A stretch of DNA of 64,000 bases from Pelagibacterales bacterium SAG-MED20 (GTDB lineage: Bacteria; Pseudomonadota; Alphaproteobacteria; Pelagibacterales; Pelagibacteraceae), in assembly GCA_014653975.1 (NCBI GenBank), contig JACWDR010000001.1:152001-216000 (forward strand). Reading direction: 5' to 3'. A program made the translations under genes and the position numbers. Below, piece after piece: positions 50,506 through 59,504 of the stretch (the stretch's first letter is position 1; every line of letters starts with the position of its first letter). The notes below the pieces were generated by a model that worked only from the letters and a program-made list of their open reading frames with translations, ran no database searches and had not been told where the DNA came from.

Positions 50506-52224
50506 TTAAAAAAGTTTTTCTAGTTCTAATTTATAATTTTTTATAATTTTATATCTTTTTAATTTTAAAGTTGGTGTCATCATACCATTTTCAATTGTAA
50601 ATTGATCCTTACTAACAATAAATTTTTTTATTTTTTCTATTTTAGAAAGATTTTTGTTTATTTTGCTTATTTCGTCTTGAATTTTTTCGTTTGTAACGTC
50701 TTTATGTTCAGAACTTAAAACTATTATGCTAACTAAGTATGGTTTATTATCTCCATAGACTAAGCTTTGTTCAATAAAATTAGATTTATTTAAATCATTT
50801 TCAATTTTAATCGGTGAAATATTATCTCCTCCTGGAGTAATAATAATATCTTTTTTTCTATCTGTTATTTTTAAAAACTCTCCATCAAACTCTCCAATGT
50901 CACCTGTCGATAACCAACCATTTTTTAGAACTTTATTTGTTTCATTTTCATTTTTCCAATAACCTAACATTACATTTTCACCTTGAACCAGTATTTCTCC
51001 ATCTTCAGCTATTTTAACTAAATTTCCTTTAAATGGTTTTCCCACAGTTTCGACTCTCAGATCATCTATCGAATTACAGCTCACTACTGGAGAAGCTTCT
51101 GTTAAACCATATCCTTGAAGTGTTGGTAAACCAATAGCATTTAAAAAAGATCCCACTTCTTGGTCTAGGGCTCCGCCCCCTGAAACAAATGCTTTTAAAT
51201 TTCCTCCAAATTGACCCTTAATTTTTTTTCTAACCAATTTTGTACAGATAAAATTAATTACTTTTTCAATAAGTGAAAATTTTTGTTTGTTCAATTTTTT
51301 TTTACCTAGATTAATTGTTTTTTTTATTAAAAAACTTTTTAAACCAGTGGCTTTACTAAAAGATGCATTTATTTTTTGATACAAATTTTGATAAAATCTT
51401 GGAACTGCTGTCATTATCTCAGGCCCACATTCATTCATATTTTTAATCAACTTTTCAATGCTTTCAGCATAAAAAACTTTTGCACCAACTGCTATCTGGA
51501 CAAACTGGACTGTATGTTCATACGAGTGAGATAGGGGAAGCCATGTTAAAAATTTAGGATGATTTGAGATCATTGGTTTTAATAACTCACATGATCCCTC
51601 ACAATTATTTAATATACCACCATGACTTAACATTACACCTTTTGGATTACCTTGAGTACCTGAGGTATAAATTATGCATGCAATATCTTTTCTTTCAATT
51701 TTTAAGTTTGAAAAGTTATTAATTTCATATTCATCTTCTTGAAAAATTTCATCAATATCTAAATTAATATATTTTTCAAAATCTAAATCAAATTCAGCAT
51801 TAAGGTTACATACAGGATCAAAAATTATAACTTTTTTGATAAAATCTTTTTTTGGAATTATATTTTTTATCTTCTTATATTGAACACTATCAGAAACAAA
51901 AATAATTGAAGGAGTGCAGTCATTTATAATATATTCATAGTCTCTTTCTGTATAAGTTGTATAAGCTGGGACAGTAATACCTTTTGACATCATAATAGAT
52001 AGATCAGCTATCATCCATTCTGGTCTATTTTCAGAAATTAACAAACATCTGTCACCTTTTTTAATATATCTATTAATTTTTTTTGATAGCTTAATTATAT
52101 TTAAGTAGACATCTTCCCAAGAATATTTTTTACTTTTATTTTTTAAAGAATATAAAAAAATATCTTCACTATTTTGCTTTTTATATTGATTATAAAATAA
52201 TTCTAATAAATTGTTTATCATCAT
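50506..52224 (-). CDS. Long-chain acyl-CoA synthetase / AMP-binding protein
   Basis: ANL ligase of 572 residues activating a fatty acid to acyl-CoA. The P-loop is CIIYTSGTQGNPKGVMLSH, with GYGLTEASPVVSCN and GWLSTGDIGEFDGEFLKITDRKKDIIIT as the adenylation and hinge motifs. It resembles the FAA1/long-chain type (LPLSHSYEHTVQF). ATG 52224 is followed by a second Met codon, so the start may be one codon later. The chain-length preference is not known. It sits next to tRNA-Leu. Confidence 0.88.
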   Translation of the reverse strand: MMINNLLELFYNQYKKQNSEDIFLYSLKNKSKKYSWEDVYLNIIKLSKKINRYIKKGDRCLLISENRPEWMIADLSIMMSKGITVPAYTTYTERDYEYIINDCTPSIIFVSDSVQYKKIKNIIPKKDFIKKVIIFDPVCNLNAEFDLDFEKYINLDIDEIFQEDEYEINNFSNLKIERKDIACIIYTSGTQGNPKGVMLSHGGILNNCEGSCELLKPMISNHPKFLTWLPLSHSYEHTVQFVQIAVGAKVFYAESIEKLIKNMNECGPEIMTAVPRFYQNLYQKINASFSKATGLKSFLIKKTINLGKKKLNKQKFSLIEKVINFICTKLVRKKIKGQFGGNLKAFVSGGGALDQEVGSFLNAIGLPTLQGYGLTEASPVVSCNSIDDLRVETVGKPFKGNLVKIAEDGEILVQGENVMLGYWKNENETNKVLKNGWLSTGDIGEFDGEFLKITDRKKDIIITPGGDNISPIKIENDLNKSNFIEQSLVYGDNKPYLVSIIVLSSEHKDVTNEKIQDEISKINKNLSKIEKIKKFIVSKDQFTIENGMMTPTLKLKRYKIIKNYKLELEKLF

Positions 52225-52231
52225 AAAATTT

Positions 52232-52316
52232 TGGTGGGCGAAGAGAGAATCGAACTCTCACTTCTTGCAAAACACGATTTTGAGTCGTGCGCGTCTACCA
52301 GTTCCGCCATTCGCCC
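52232..52316 (-). tRNA. tRNA-Leu (anticodon CAA)
   Basis: Class II tRNA of 85 bases with encoded CCA, read on the minus strand. Acceptor GGGCGAA pairs with TTCGCCC, discriminator A. The anticodon stem CACGA/TCGTG holds loop CTCAAAA, so the anticodon is CAA, reading UUG. A long variable arm and T-loop GTTCGATTC are present. Confidence 0.96.
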
Positions 52317-52384
52317 ATAGTTTTCATTATTATAACTATAAAATTAAATAGTATAAGAACTTAATTTGTATTAAAACCGAAAAA

Positions 52385-52981
52385 ATGCTCAAAAAATTAT
52401 ATCAAAAATCTTTAAAACTTGCTGCGCACAAGAGCTCAAAATTTTTTTTAGGGATAGTATCTTTTATTGAAAGTTCTTTTTTTCCTATCCCACCTGACGT
52501 CATGATTGTTCCAATGGTAATTGCAAAAAAACATGACTACATTAAAATTTTCTTAATTGCTACATTGTCCTCTACATTAGGTGGAATTTTAGGTTATTTT
52601 ATTGGTTTATCATTTTTTGATTTTGGAATGAATATTGTGGAGTTTTATGGTTATGAAGACAAAGTTATAAACCTAAAAAATAAATTAACTGACGGTACTG
52701 GTTTTTATATTTGGTTTGGTGCATTATTTCTTGCTGGCTTTACACCTTTACCATTCAAGGTTTTTACCATAACAAGCGGCATGATTGGTTTTAATTTATT
52801 TATATTTTCTTTTATTTGTTTAATTTCTAGAGGTTTACGGTTTTTTATTGTTTCTTATTTATCTTTTAGATTTGGCAACACTTTTAATAAATTTATGGAA
52901 ACAGGGGCTGCAAAGTGGTTCTCTCTTCTAGGGATTTTGATTGTAGCTATTTTCAGTTTAATATATTTTATAATTAAATAA
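52385..52981 (+). CDS. YqaA/DedA-family membrane protein
   Basis: Protein of 198 residues with the VTT/SNARE-associated pattern: FLGIVSFIESSFFPIPPDVMIVPMVI at the N-terminus and a FAGFTPLPFKVF-like region (LAGFTPLPFKVFTITSG). About four or five hydrophobic segments are visible. DedA-family proteins help to translocate lipids such as undecaprenyl phosphate. It is first in a tight yqaA-dsbB-coq7 unit, with one base to dsbB. Confidence 0.85.
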   Translation: MLKKLYQKSLKLAAHKSSKFFLGIVSFIESSFFPIPPDVMIVPMVIAKKHDYIKIFLIATLSSTLGGILGYFIGLSFFDFGMNIVEFYGYEDKVINLKNKLTDGTGFYIWFGALFLAGFTPLPFKVFTITSGMIGFNLFIFSFICLISRGLRFFIVSYLSFRFGNTFNKFMETGAAKWFSLLGILIVAIFSLIYFIIK

Positions 52982-52982
52982 T

Positions 52983-53465
52983 ATGAATGAATTAAAGTAT
53001 AAATTAACTCTTTATTTAATTTTATTGTTTAGTGCTTTTTCGCTTCTCACTGCTTATTTTATTCAATATGTATTAGGACATCAGCCTTGTAACTTATGTT
53101 TAATTGAAAGAATTCCTTATGCACTAACGATAATACTTATTTCAATATGTTTTTATTTCAAAAAATTTGAAAAATTTTTTTTACTTACTCTAAGTATTAT
53201 TTTTTTATTTTTATCATTAATTTCGTTTTATCATTTTGGAATTGAACAAGGTTTTATTAAAGAGTCTCTAGTTTGTGATTTAAATAATCAAAGTACAACT
53301 CTCAACAAAGAAGAGCTATTAAAAGAACTAAAGAAAAAAACGGTAAGTTGTAAAGATGTTACTTTTGAATTATTTGGTCTATCGCTTGCTACAATTAATA
53401 CCTTAATTTCTTTTATATTAAGTGTAATATTGTTTAAAATTTATTTTAATTATGAAAAAAACTAA
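52983..53465 (+). CDS. dsbB: Disulfide bond formation protein DsbB
   Basis: Inner-membrane quinone reductase of 160 residues that reoxidises DsbA. The first active pair is C36 and C39 in HQPCNLCLIERIPYA. The second periplasmic pair is C98 and C123 (SLVCDL and VSCKDV). Four hydrophobic segments fit the fold. Placed before coq7, a ubiquinone biosynthesis gene, it overlaps that gene by 14 bases. Confidence 0.93.
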   Translation: MNELKYKLTLYLILLFSAFSLLTAYFIQYVLGHQPCNLCLIERIPYALTIILISICFYFKKFEKFFLLTLSIIFLFLSLISFYHFGIEQGFIKESLVCDLNNQSTTLNKEELLKELKKKTVSCKDVTFELFGLSLATINTLISFILSVILFKIYFNYEKN

Positions 53466-53985
53466 TCCAGTAAAAGTTGAAGAATTTATACGAGTTGATC
53501 ATGCTGGCGAACGAGGTGCCATTAAGATATATGAAGGTCAATTACTTGCCCTAAACACTTTTATTAAAAATGATGAGTTAAGAAAAACTATAGAAGAAAT
53601 GAAAAAACATGAAAAAGAACATTGTGATTACTTTGAAAACGAAATTAAAAAAAGAAATATTAAACCTACAAAATTTTTACCTTTATGGGATTTGTTAGGT
53701 GTTGGATTAGGATTTGGGTCAACTATTATGGGAAAAAAAGCAGCCATGCTTTGTACAGCATCAGTTGAAGAAGTTATTCAAGAACATTATGCTAATCAAA
53801 TCAAACAACTCGAATCTGATGAAAAAAAACTAAAAGAAAAAATTATTAAGTTTAGAGAAGACGAATTACAACATAAAGATATTGCTTATAATAAAGGTGC
53901 AACCAAAAAAGGTCCTTATTCTATTTTAGATAAGATTATTAAAACTGGTTCGAAAATAGCTATTAATATTTCAGAAAAAATATAA
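53452..53985 (+). CDS. coq7: Demethoxyubiquinone hydroxylase (COQ7 family)
   Basis: Di-iron hydroxylase of 177 residues in late ubiquinone synthesis. Iron ligands are visible in DHAGERGAIKIYEGQ, EMKKHEKEHCDYF, SVEEVIQEHYANQ and FREDELQHKDIAY, the E/ExxH pattern of COQ7. The start within the dsbB end implies coupling. The pair links quinone supply and DsbB, which uses quinone; that link is inference. Its stop abuts the HNH gene stop. Confidence 0.94.
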   Translation: MKKTNPVKVEEFIRVDHAGERGAIKIYEGQLLALNTFIKNDELRKTIEEMKKHEKEHCDYFENEIKKRNIKPTKFLPLWDLLGVGLGFGSTIMGKKAAMLCTASVEEVIQEHYANQIKQLESDEKKLKEKIIKFREDELQHKDIAYNKGATKKGPYSILDKIIKTGSKIAINISEKI

Positions 53986-54552
53986 TTAAGCTTCTAATTC
54001 AACATCCCAATATAGGTAATCCATCCAGCTTTTATGAAGAAAGTTTGGTGGAAAGTTTTTACCATTTTTATGTAGGTCTTCTGTAGAAGGCCGAAAAGGT
54101 AATTGATTAAGTGTCATGCCTGAATACTTCAAAAGTCGACCTCCTTTTTGCACATTGCAACCTGAGCAAGCTGTTACAACATTATCCCAATTTGTTTGCC
54201 CTCCTTTAGATCTTGGCAATAAATGATCAAACGTCAATTCATCACCGCTCCCACAATATTGACATGAAAATCTATCTCTTAAAAAAACATTAAATCTAGT
54301 AAAACTAGGGTTAGACTGAGGTTTAATAAAACTTTTCAAAGCAATTACACTAGGAAGTTTCATATTAAAAGAAGGACTTCTAATTACTCTATCATAATTG
54401 CTAACTATAGTTACCCTGTCTAAAAAAACTGATTTTACAGAATCTTGCCAGCTCCATAAAGATAAAGGATAATAGCTTAAAGGCCTATAATCAGCATTTA
54501 AAACTAAAGCTGGGCACTTTTCCAAAGAAATATTTTGATCAGTAAAATTCAT
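53986..54552 (-). CDS. HNH endonuclease-domain protein
   Basis: Protein of 188 residues with an HNH zinc-binding fold: C97 and C100 in FSCQYCGSGDELTFDHLLPRS, H110 as the first His, and C129, C132 in ACSGCN. The N-terminal ALVLNADYRPLSYYPLSLWSW is typical of the alphaproteobacterial housekeeping HNH family. There are no restriction partners nearby, so it is probably not part of a defence system. Function unknown. Confidence 0.88.
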   Translation of the reverse strand: MNFTDQNISLEKCPALVLNADYRPLSYYPLSLWSWQDSVKSVFLDRVTIVSNYDRVIRSPSFNMKLPSVIALKSFIKPQSNPSFTRFNVFLRDRFSCQYCGSGDELTFDHLLPRSKGGQTNWDNVVTACSGCNVQKGGRLLKYSGMTLNQLPFRPSTEDLHKNGKNFPPNFLHKSWMDYLYWDVELEA

Positions 54553-54586
54553 TTATATAAAACTTTAGCTGAAATGAATTATTTTA

Positions 54587-55279
54587 TCAATGAGTAGAAA
54601 TCATCTTTTTTCTTAGAGATTCACTAAATTCAAAATTATTCTTTATATAATTTAATGCTTCACTTGAAGCTTTAACTGGAATATTGTGATCACAATCTTT
54701 TATTATTTTTGCCTCAACTTCTACATTATTCCTAATCAGAAAATCTTTAGCTTCTAATATAAAAGTTGATGGAACAACTGTATCTAAATCACCATGAATT
54801 AAAAGCATTTTTGTTGAGGAAGTTTTTCTTTTAGCCAGATCTTCTTGATTAATTATTTTACCAGAAAAACCAACAACACAATTAAAATTTTCATTATTTA
54901 CTAAACCTAAATTTATAGACATCATACAACCTTGGCTAAAGCCAGACAAACAAATTTGAGAATTTTTAAGATCATATTTGGTTTTTACTTCATCAATAAA
55001 TTGTTGAAGCTTTTTTTCAGCTTTTTTTGACTGTTCTAAAATATATTTAGAGTCATCCTTTGTTAAATCAAACCATTGATATCCTTTTGGGTTAATTGGA
55101 CATTCTTCATGACCATTTGGACATAAAAAAATGGTATTTGGTAAAAACCTTTTCCAGTTTAAAGTTAACATGCTTATGTCCTTACCATCACCACCATATC
55201 CATGAAGTAAAATAACTGCATTATTAATAGAAATACCAGTTTTTGGTTTTATTATTGTTGTTGAAAGGCAAAATGTCAT
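54587..55279 (-). CDS. Carboxylesterase/phospholipase-family alpha/beta hydrolase
   Basis: Serine hydrolase of 230 residues of the YpfH/carboxylesterase type. The nucleophile is in SGFSQGCMMS, an oxyanion loop in LLHGYGGDG, the acid in HGDLDTVVP and the His in KDCDHNIPV. It may hydrolyse short acyl esters; the substrate is unknown. It is transcribed divergently from the HIG1 gene and follows no signal peptide, so it is cytoplasmic. Confidence 0.87.
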   Translation of the reverse strand: MTFCLSTTIIKPKTGISINNAVILLHGYGGDGKDISMLTLNWKRFLPNTIFLCPNGHEECPINPKGYQWFDLTKDDSKYILEQSKKAEKKLQQFIDEVKTKYDLKNSQICLSGFSQGCMMSINLGLVNNENFNCVVGFSGKIINQEDLAKRKTSSTKMLLIHGDLDTVVPSTFILEAKDFLIRNNVEVEAKIIKDCDHNIPVKASSEALNYIKNNFEFSESLRKKMISTH

Positions 55280-55329
55280 AGATGTTTTATTATGTTTTTT
55301 TATTTTTTAAAACATCCTACAATACAATT

Positions 55330-55533
55330 ATGATTTCTGAAACTTTTGTTAAAATTTTAGCGATAGCACTTTTAATAATAGTTGCAGTTGTGTTAATTCT
55401 TGGTATCGGAACTCTCTTCAAAGGTGGTCGAACAAGTAAAAAATATTCAAATAAATTGATGCAACTAAGAGTACTCTTTCAATTTATAGCAATAGTTGTT
55501 CTAGTTTCGTTTGCGTATTTTTTTAAAGACTAA
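55330..55533 (+). CDS. Twin-transmembrane HIG1-domain protein
   Basis: Small membrane protein of 67 residues from ATG 55330 (MISETFVKILAIALLI). Two hydrophobic helices flank a polar turn with SKKYSNKLMQLRVLFQFIAI, the HIG1/RCF1-like pattern that in alphaproteobacteria is tied to cytochrome oxidase. The open frame starts 48 bases earlier, but those residues are not family-like and the ATG at 55330 fits better. Stop overlaps the TlpA-like stop by 4 bases. Confidence 0.82.
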   Translation: MISETFVKILAIALLIIVAVVLILGIGTLFKGGRTSKKYSNKLMQLRVLFQFIAIVVLVSFAYFFKD

Positions 55534-56045
55534 TTATAAATTTTTAACCAATTAATGAATTCCTCATTATTAAAATCTATTGTTCCTATTATACGAGCAA
55601 ACTCATTGCCTTCTTTATCAAATAAAATAGTTGTTGGAACACCTCTTAATTTAAATTTTTTTGCTAATTTTACAGACTCATCAAAATAAACATCTAAATT
55701 CCTAATGGCCAATTCTTTAAAAAATATTTCTGATTTTGATAAACTTTCTTGTCCAATATTTATAGGAAAAACCTTCAGATTATCCAACCTAGTATCTGAC
55801 TGTAAATCATCTAATGAAGGCATCTCTTCTTTACATGGAGCACACCAAGTGGCCCAAAAATTTAATACAAGCAGTTTTCCTCTATAATCAATTAAATCAA
55901 CATCTTTTAGGTTTTTATCTTTAAAAATTACCTCTTCATATGTTTTTGAATTATTAATTAAAACCAAATTTTTGATGTTAGGCTTTTCTATTGCATAACT
56001 TAAGTTGGTAATTATCAAAAAAATAAATATTATTAAAAATTTCAT
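55530..56045 (-). CDS. TlpA/ResA-like thioredoxin-fold protein
   Basis: Protein of 171 residues with an N-terminal signal peptide (MKFLIIFIFLIITNLSYA) and the active site C68-x-x-C71 in FWATWCAPCKEEMPSL, followed by GVPTTILFDKEG. It acts in the periplasm as a thiol-disulfide reductase, perhaps in cytochrome maturation. It is divergent from argH, a neighbour order that I recall from alphaproteobacteria. Confidence 0.9.
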   Translation of the reverse strand: MKFLIIFIFLIITNLSYAIEKPNIKNLVLINNSKTYEEVIFKDKNLKDVDLIDYRGKLLVLNFWATWCAPCKEEMPSLDDLQSDTRLDNLKVFPINIGQESLSKSEIFFKELAIRNLDVYFDESVKLAKKFKLRGVPTTILFDKEGNEFARIIGTIDFNNEEFINWLKIYN

Positions 56046-56069
56046 ACTAAATATGTATAATTGATTATC

Positions 56070-57458
56070 ATGGTAAAAAATAAAAACAATAAGACAATAT
56101 GGAGTAGTAGAATAAAGAATAAAACTTCTTCTTTATTTCAAAAAGTTGGAAATTCATTAAATATTGATAAAAAACTTTTTAAGGAAGATATTGCTGGATC
56201 TATTGTACATGTTGAGATGTTGTTTAGACAAAAAATTATTTCTTTTAAAATAAAAAATAAAATTATTTATGGTTTAAATAAAATTGAAAAAGAGATCATT
56301 AAAAATGAATTTGAATATAATATAGAGTATGAAGACATTCATATGAATATTGAAAAAAGACTATTCCAAATAATAGGTGATGAAGCAGGGTATGTACATG
56401 CTGCTAGATCTAGGAATGATCAAGTAATTACAGATTTTAAAATGTGGACTACATCAGCAACAAAAGAAATTAATAAAAATTTAGATAATATTATAAAAAC
56501 AATTCTTAAAATTTCTGAAAAAAATATTGAAACAATTATGCCAGGATTTACTCATTTAAAAAATGCCCAGGCAGTATCGTTTGCTCATTATTTAATGACA
56601 TATGTTGAAATGTTTACAAGAGATAAAAAAAGGTTCTTTAATAACTTAGACAGTTTATCTGAATGTCCTCTTGGTGTTGCTGCACTAACAGGGACTCCAT
56701 TTAATATTGATAGAAATTTTACAGCTAAAAAACTTGGATTTAAAAAACCTACCAACAATTCAATAGACACTGTTTCTGATCGAGATTTTGTTTTAGATTT
56801 TTTGTATAGTGTTTCAGTTTGTTCTATGCATATCTCAAGAATAGCCGAAGAACTTATCCTATGGAACTCAGATGGTTTTAATCTCATCACTCTATCAGAT
56901 AAAGTTGTTACAGGGTCCTCAATTATGCCTCAAAAGAAGAACCCAGATTTATTAGAATTTTTAAGAAGTAAAACTGGTACTACGTATGGAAATTTATTTT
57001 CAATGCTAACTATACTTAAAGGACTTCCAATATCTTACTTCAAAGATCTTCAGGATGACAAAGAAATACTTTTCAAATCTAATGAAATTCTTATAAATTG
57101 CATCATAATTCTTAACGAAGTTTTAGTTAACCTAAAACCAAATAAACAAAAAATGTTGGACCTTGCTGACTCTGGTTATATTACAGCTACTGATTTAGCA
57201 GATTATCTTGTTAAAAATCATTCAATACCTTTTAGAAAAGCTTACCAGATTACTGCTTCAATTGTTAACTTTGCTGAAAAAAAAAAGAAAAAATTAAATG
57301 AGCTAAAGATAGAAGAACTAAAAAAAATTGAACCAAAACTTACTATTGATGTATTAAAGGTCTTTAATTTAAAAAACTCAGTAAACTCAAAAAAATCTTA
57401 TGGTGGAACGTCTTTTGATAATATAAAAAAAATGATAATTAAATATAAAAAAACTTAA
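56070..57458 (+). CDS. argH: Argininosuccinate lyase
   Basis: Splits argininosuccinate into arginine and fumarate, the last step of arginine synthesis. The ATG at 56070 gives MVKNKNNKTIWSSRI (462 residues); a TTG three codons earlier is possible but unlikely. The fumarase-superfamily signature GSSIMPQKKNPD is present, with ARSRNDQV and PGFTHLKNAQ as active-site blocks. It is first of argH-lptM-lysA-plsC on one strand. Confidence 0.95.
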   Translation: MVKNKNNKTIWSSRIKNKTSSLFQKVGNSLNIDKKLFKEDIAGSIVHVEMLFRQKIISFKIKNKIIYGLNKIEKEIIKNEFEYNIEYEDIHMNIEKRLFQIIGDEAGYVHAARSRNDQVITDFKMWTTSATKEINKNLDNIIKTILKISEKNIETIMPGFTHLKNAQAVSFAHYLMTYVEMFTRDKKRFFNNLDSLSECPLGVAALTGTPFNIDRNFTAKKLGFKKPTNNSIDTVSDRDFVLDFLYSVSVCSMHISRIAEELILWNSDGFNLITLSDKVVTGSSIMPQKKNPDLLEFLRSKTGTTYGNLFSMLTILKGLPISYFKDLQDDKEILFKSNEILINCIIILNEVLVNLKPNKQKMLDLADSGYITATDLADYLVKNHSIPFRKAYQITASIVNFAEKKKKKLNELKIEELKKIEPKLTIDVLKVFNLKNSVNSKKSYGGTSFDNIKKMIIKYKKT

Positions 57459-57459
57459 A

Positions 57460-57576
57460 ATGATAAAAAAAATAATTTTGATTTGTGTATTCTGTTCATT
57501 GATATTATCGTGTGGAAAAAAAGGAGACCCCGAATATAAAGCTAGTAAAAATAATATCTTTTTACATAATATTTAA
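57460..57576 (+). CDS. lptM: LptM-like small lipoprotein
   Basis: Gene of 38 codons between argH and lysA. The N-terminus is a lipoprotein signal with lipobox LILSC (LSLS-type), acylated Cys 18 followed by GKKGDPEY. Such CGxKGxP proteins are LptM/YifL, which assists maturation of the LPS translocon LptDE at the outer membrane. It starts one base after argH and ends with a one-base overlap with lysA. The position matches the usual alphaproteobacterial order. Confidence 0.8.
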   Translation: MIKKIILICVFCSLILSCGKKGDPEYKASKNNIFLHNI

Positions 57577-58790
57577 TGAAATATATAAATCAGAAACTAA
57601 CAATAGAAAAGGTTAAAGCTCAAAATCTAGCTAAAAAATTTGGGACTCCTATTTATTGCTACTCTTACAAAAAACTTAGAGAGAATGTAAATGCCTTTAA
57701 AAAAAACTTTAAATCATTTTCACCACTAATATGTTTTGCTGTTAAATCTAATACCAATGTAAATTTAATTAAAGAAATTAGAAAATTAGGTTTAGGAGCA
57801 GATGTCGTATCCAAAGGCGAGCTAATGTTAGCTATTAAGGCTGGAATAAATCCAAAAAAAATTGTTTTTTCAGGAGTTGGTAAAACATCATCAGAAATAA
57901 GTTATGCTATTGACAAAAAAATATTACTAATAAACGCCGAGTCTAAAAGTGAAATTATTGAAATTGAAAGAATATCAAAGTCTAAAAAAAAAAAAGTAGA
58001 TATAGGCATTAGATTAAATCCTAATACAGATGCTAAAACATTAAGTCAAATCTCTACTGGTAAAAAGGAAAATAAGTTTGGTGTGGATGAAAAAATATTT
58101 TTTGAAATAATTGATTACTTAAAAGACTCAAAAAATATTAATCTTAAATGTTTGAGTGTTCATATAGGTAGTCAAATTTTGGATCATAAACCTTATGAAA
58201 AAATGTTAAAAGTAGTTGATAGAATCATAAAGAAAAGCAGCCATAAATTCGAATTTATTGATCTAGGTGGTGGAATGGGAATATCATATGGAAACAATAA
58301 TAAAAAACTTAATTACAAAAAATATAATATTGCTATAAAAAAATTTTTAATAAATCATAATTCAAAAATTATTTTTGAACCAGGTAGATCAATAGTAGGA
58401 AATGTGGGCTCACTAATCTCAAAAATAATTTATATAAAAGAAAGTAACAAAAAAAACTTTATCATAATAGATGCAGCTATGAATGACTTAATGCGACCAG
58501 CTTTATATGGTGCCAACCACAAAACTTTACCGGTAATAAAAACACAACAAATTTTAAAAAAAACTCATGAGTTTGTTGGTCCTATTTGTGAAAGTACAGA
58601 TAAATTTACGACATTAAAGCAGTTTCAAAAACTCAAGGAAAAAGATCTTATTATAATGTGTGATGTTGGGGCGTATGGAATGTCGTTAAGTTCAAATTAT
58701 AATATGAGACCTAGACCAGCTGAAGTGTTAATTAAAGGATCTAAAATTAATGTTATTAAAAAAAGACAAAAACTCAAAGATTTAATCTAG
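57576..58790 (+). CDS. lysA: Diaminopimelate decarboxylase
   Basis: PLP enzyme making lysine from meso-diaminopimelate, 404 residues. The PLP Lys lies in CFAVKSNTN, with SVHIGSQI, FIDLGGGMGISY and GPICESTDKF as the further cofactor and active-site blocks. The start ATG overlaps the lptM stop. The plsC gene follows 12 bases on. Confidence 0.96.
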   Translation: MKYINQKLTIEKVKAQNLAKKFGTPIYCYSYKKLRENVNAFKKNFKSFSPLICFAVKSNTNVNLIKEIRKLGLGADVVSKGELMLAIKAGINPKKIVFSGVGKTSSEISYAIDKKILLINAESKSEIIEIERISKSKKKKVDIGIRLNPNTDAKTLSQISTGKKENKFGVDEKIFFEIIDYLKDSKNINLKCLSVHIGSQILDHKPYEKMLKVVDRIIKKSSHKFEFIDLGGGMGISYGNNNKKLNYKKYNIAIKKFLINHNSKIIFEPGRSIVGNVGSLISKIIYIKESNKKNFIIIDAAMNDLMRPALYGANHKTLPVIKTQQILKKTHEFVGPICESTDKFTTLKQFQKLKEKDLIIMCDVGAYGMSLSSNYNMRPRPAEVLIKGSKINVIKKRQKLKDLI

Positions 58791-58802
58791 TTTTTGATTT
58801 AA

Positions 58803-59504
58803 ATGATAAGAAATTTTTTATTTTCTCTTTTCTTTTTTTTAGGAATTATTTTAATTTCTATTATATTTATCCCTGCATTTATTTTACCCCAAAAGATAAC
58901 TTTATTTGGAGGAAAAATTATGGGTTATTGGTCAGCATTATGTTTGCGATTTTTTTTGTCGACAAGAATAATTGTTAAAGGAAAAGAAAATATAATTCAA
59001 AATAAAAAATTTTTTATTTCAGCATCTCATCAGTCAATGTTTGAGACTTTTTTTTTACAAACAATTTTTGATTCTCCAGTTTTTATTTTAAAAAAAGAAT
59101 TACTTAAAATACCTATATTTGGTTGGTATCTTAAAAAAATTGGCTCAATTTCAATTAAAAGAAATAAAGTTTCAAAAGAGAATCTTAGTTTTTTTGATGA
59201 CATTTCAAAGTTAATTAATTCATCTGACAGGCCTTTAATAATTTTTCCCCAGGGCTCAAGAATGTTACCAGAAGATAGAACACCATTTAAAAAAGGTGCT
59301 AGTAGAATTTATGAAGAATTAAAAATATCTTGTCAGCCAATTGCAATTAATTCTGGATATACTTGGCCAAAAAAAGGTTTAAAAAAAACTAATACCCATC
59401 TAATTATTTCAATCTTAAAACCTATAGAGGCTGGACTTGATAAAGAGGTTTTTTTAAAAAGATTGCAAAACGATATTTTTTCTGAATTAGATAGATTAAA
59501 TTAA
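58803..59504 (+). CDS. plsC: 1-acyl-sn-glycerol-3-phosphate acyltransferase
   Basis: Membrane acyltransferase of 233 residues making phosphatidate. It has an N-terminal hydrophobic segment, then SASHQSMFET (the HX4D motif with Glu in place of Asp, as I recall also in other alphaproteobacteria), IPIFGWYLKKIGSISIKR, and FPQGSRMLPEDRTPFKKGA (the FPEGTR variant). The stop shares TTAA with the convergent dnaN stop. Confidence 0.9.
   Translation: MIRNFLFSLFFFLGIILISIIFIPAFILPQKITLFGGKIMGYWSALCLRFFLSTRIIVKGKENIIQNKKFFISASHQSMFETFFLQTIFDSPVFILKKELLKIPIFGWYLKKIGSISIKRNKVSKENLSFFDDISKLINSSDRPLIIFPQGSRMLPEDRTPFKKGASRIYEELKISCQPIAINSGYTWPKKGLKKTNTHLIISILKPIEAGLDKEVFLKRLQNDIFSELDRLN

Noticed and set aside
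53986..54552. HNH gene as part of a restriction or defence system
   Set aside because: No methylase, specificity or other defence gene is adjacent; the N-terminus resembles the housekeeping alphaproteobacterial family.
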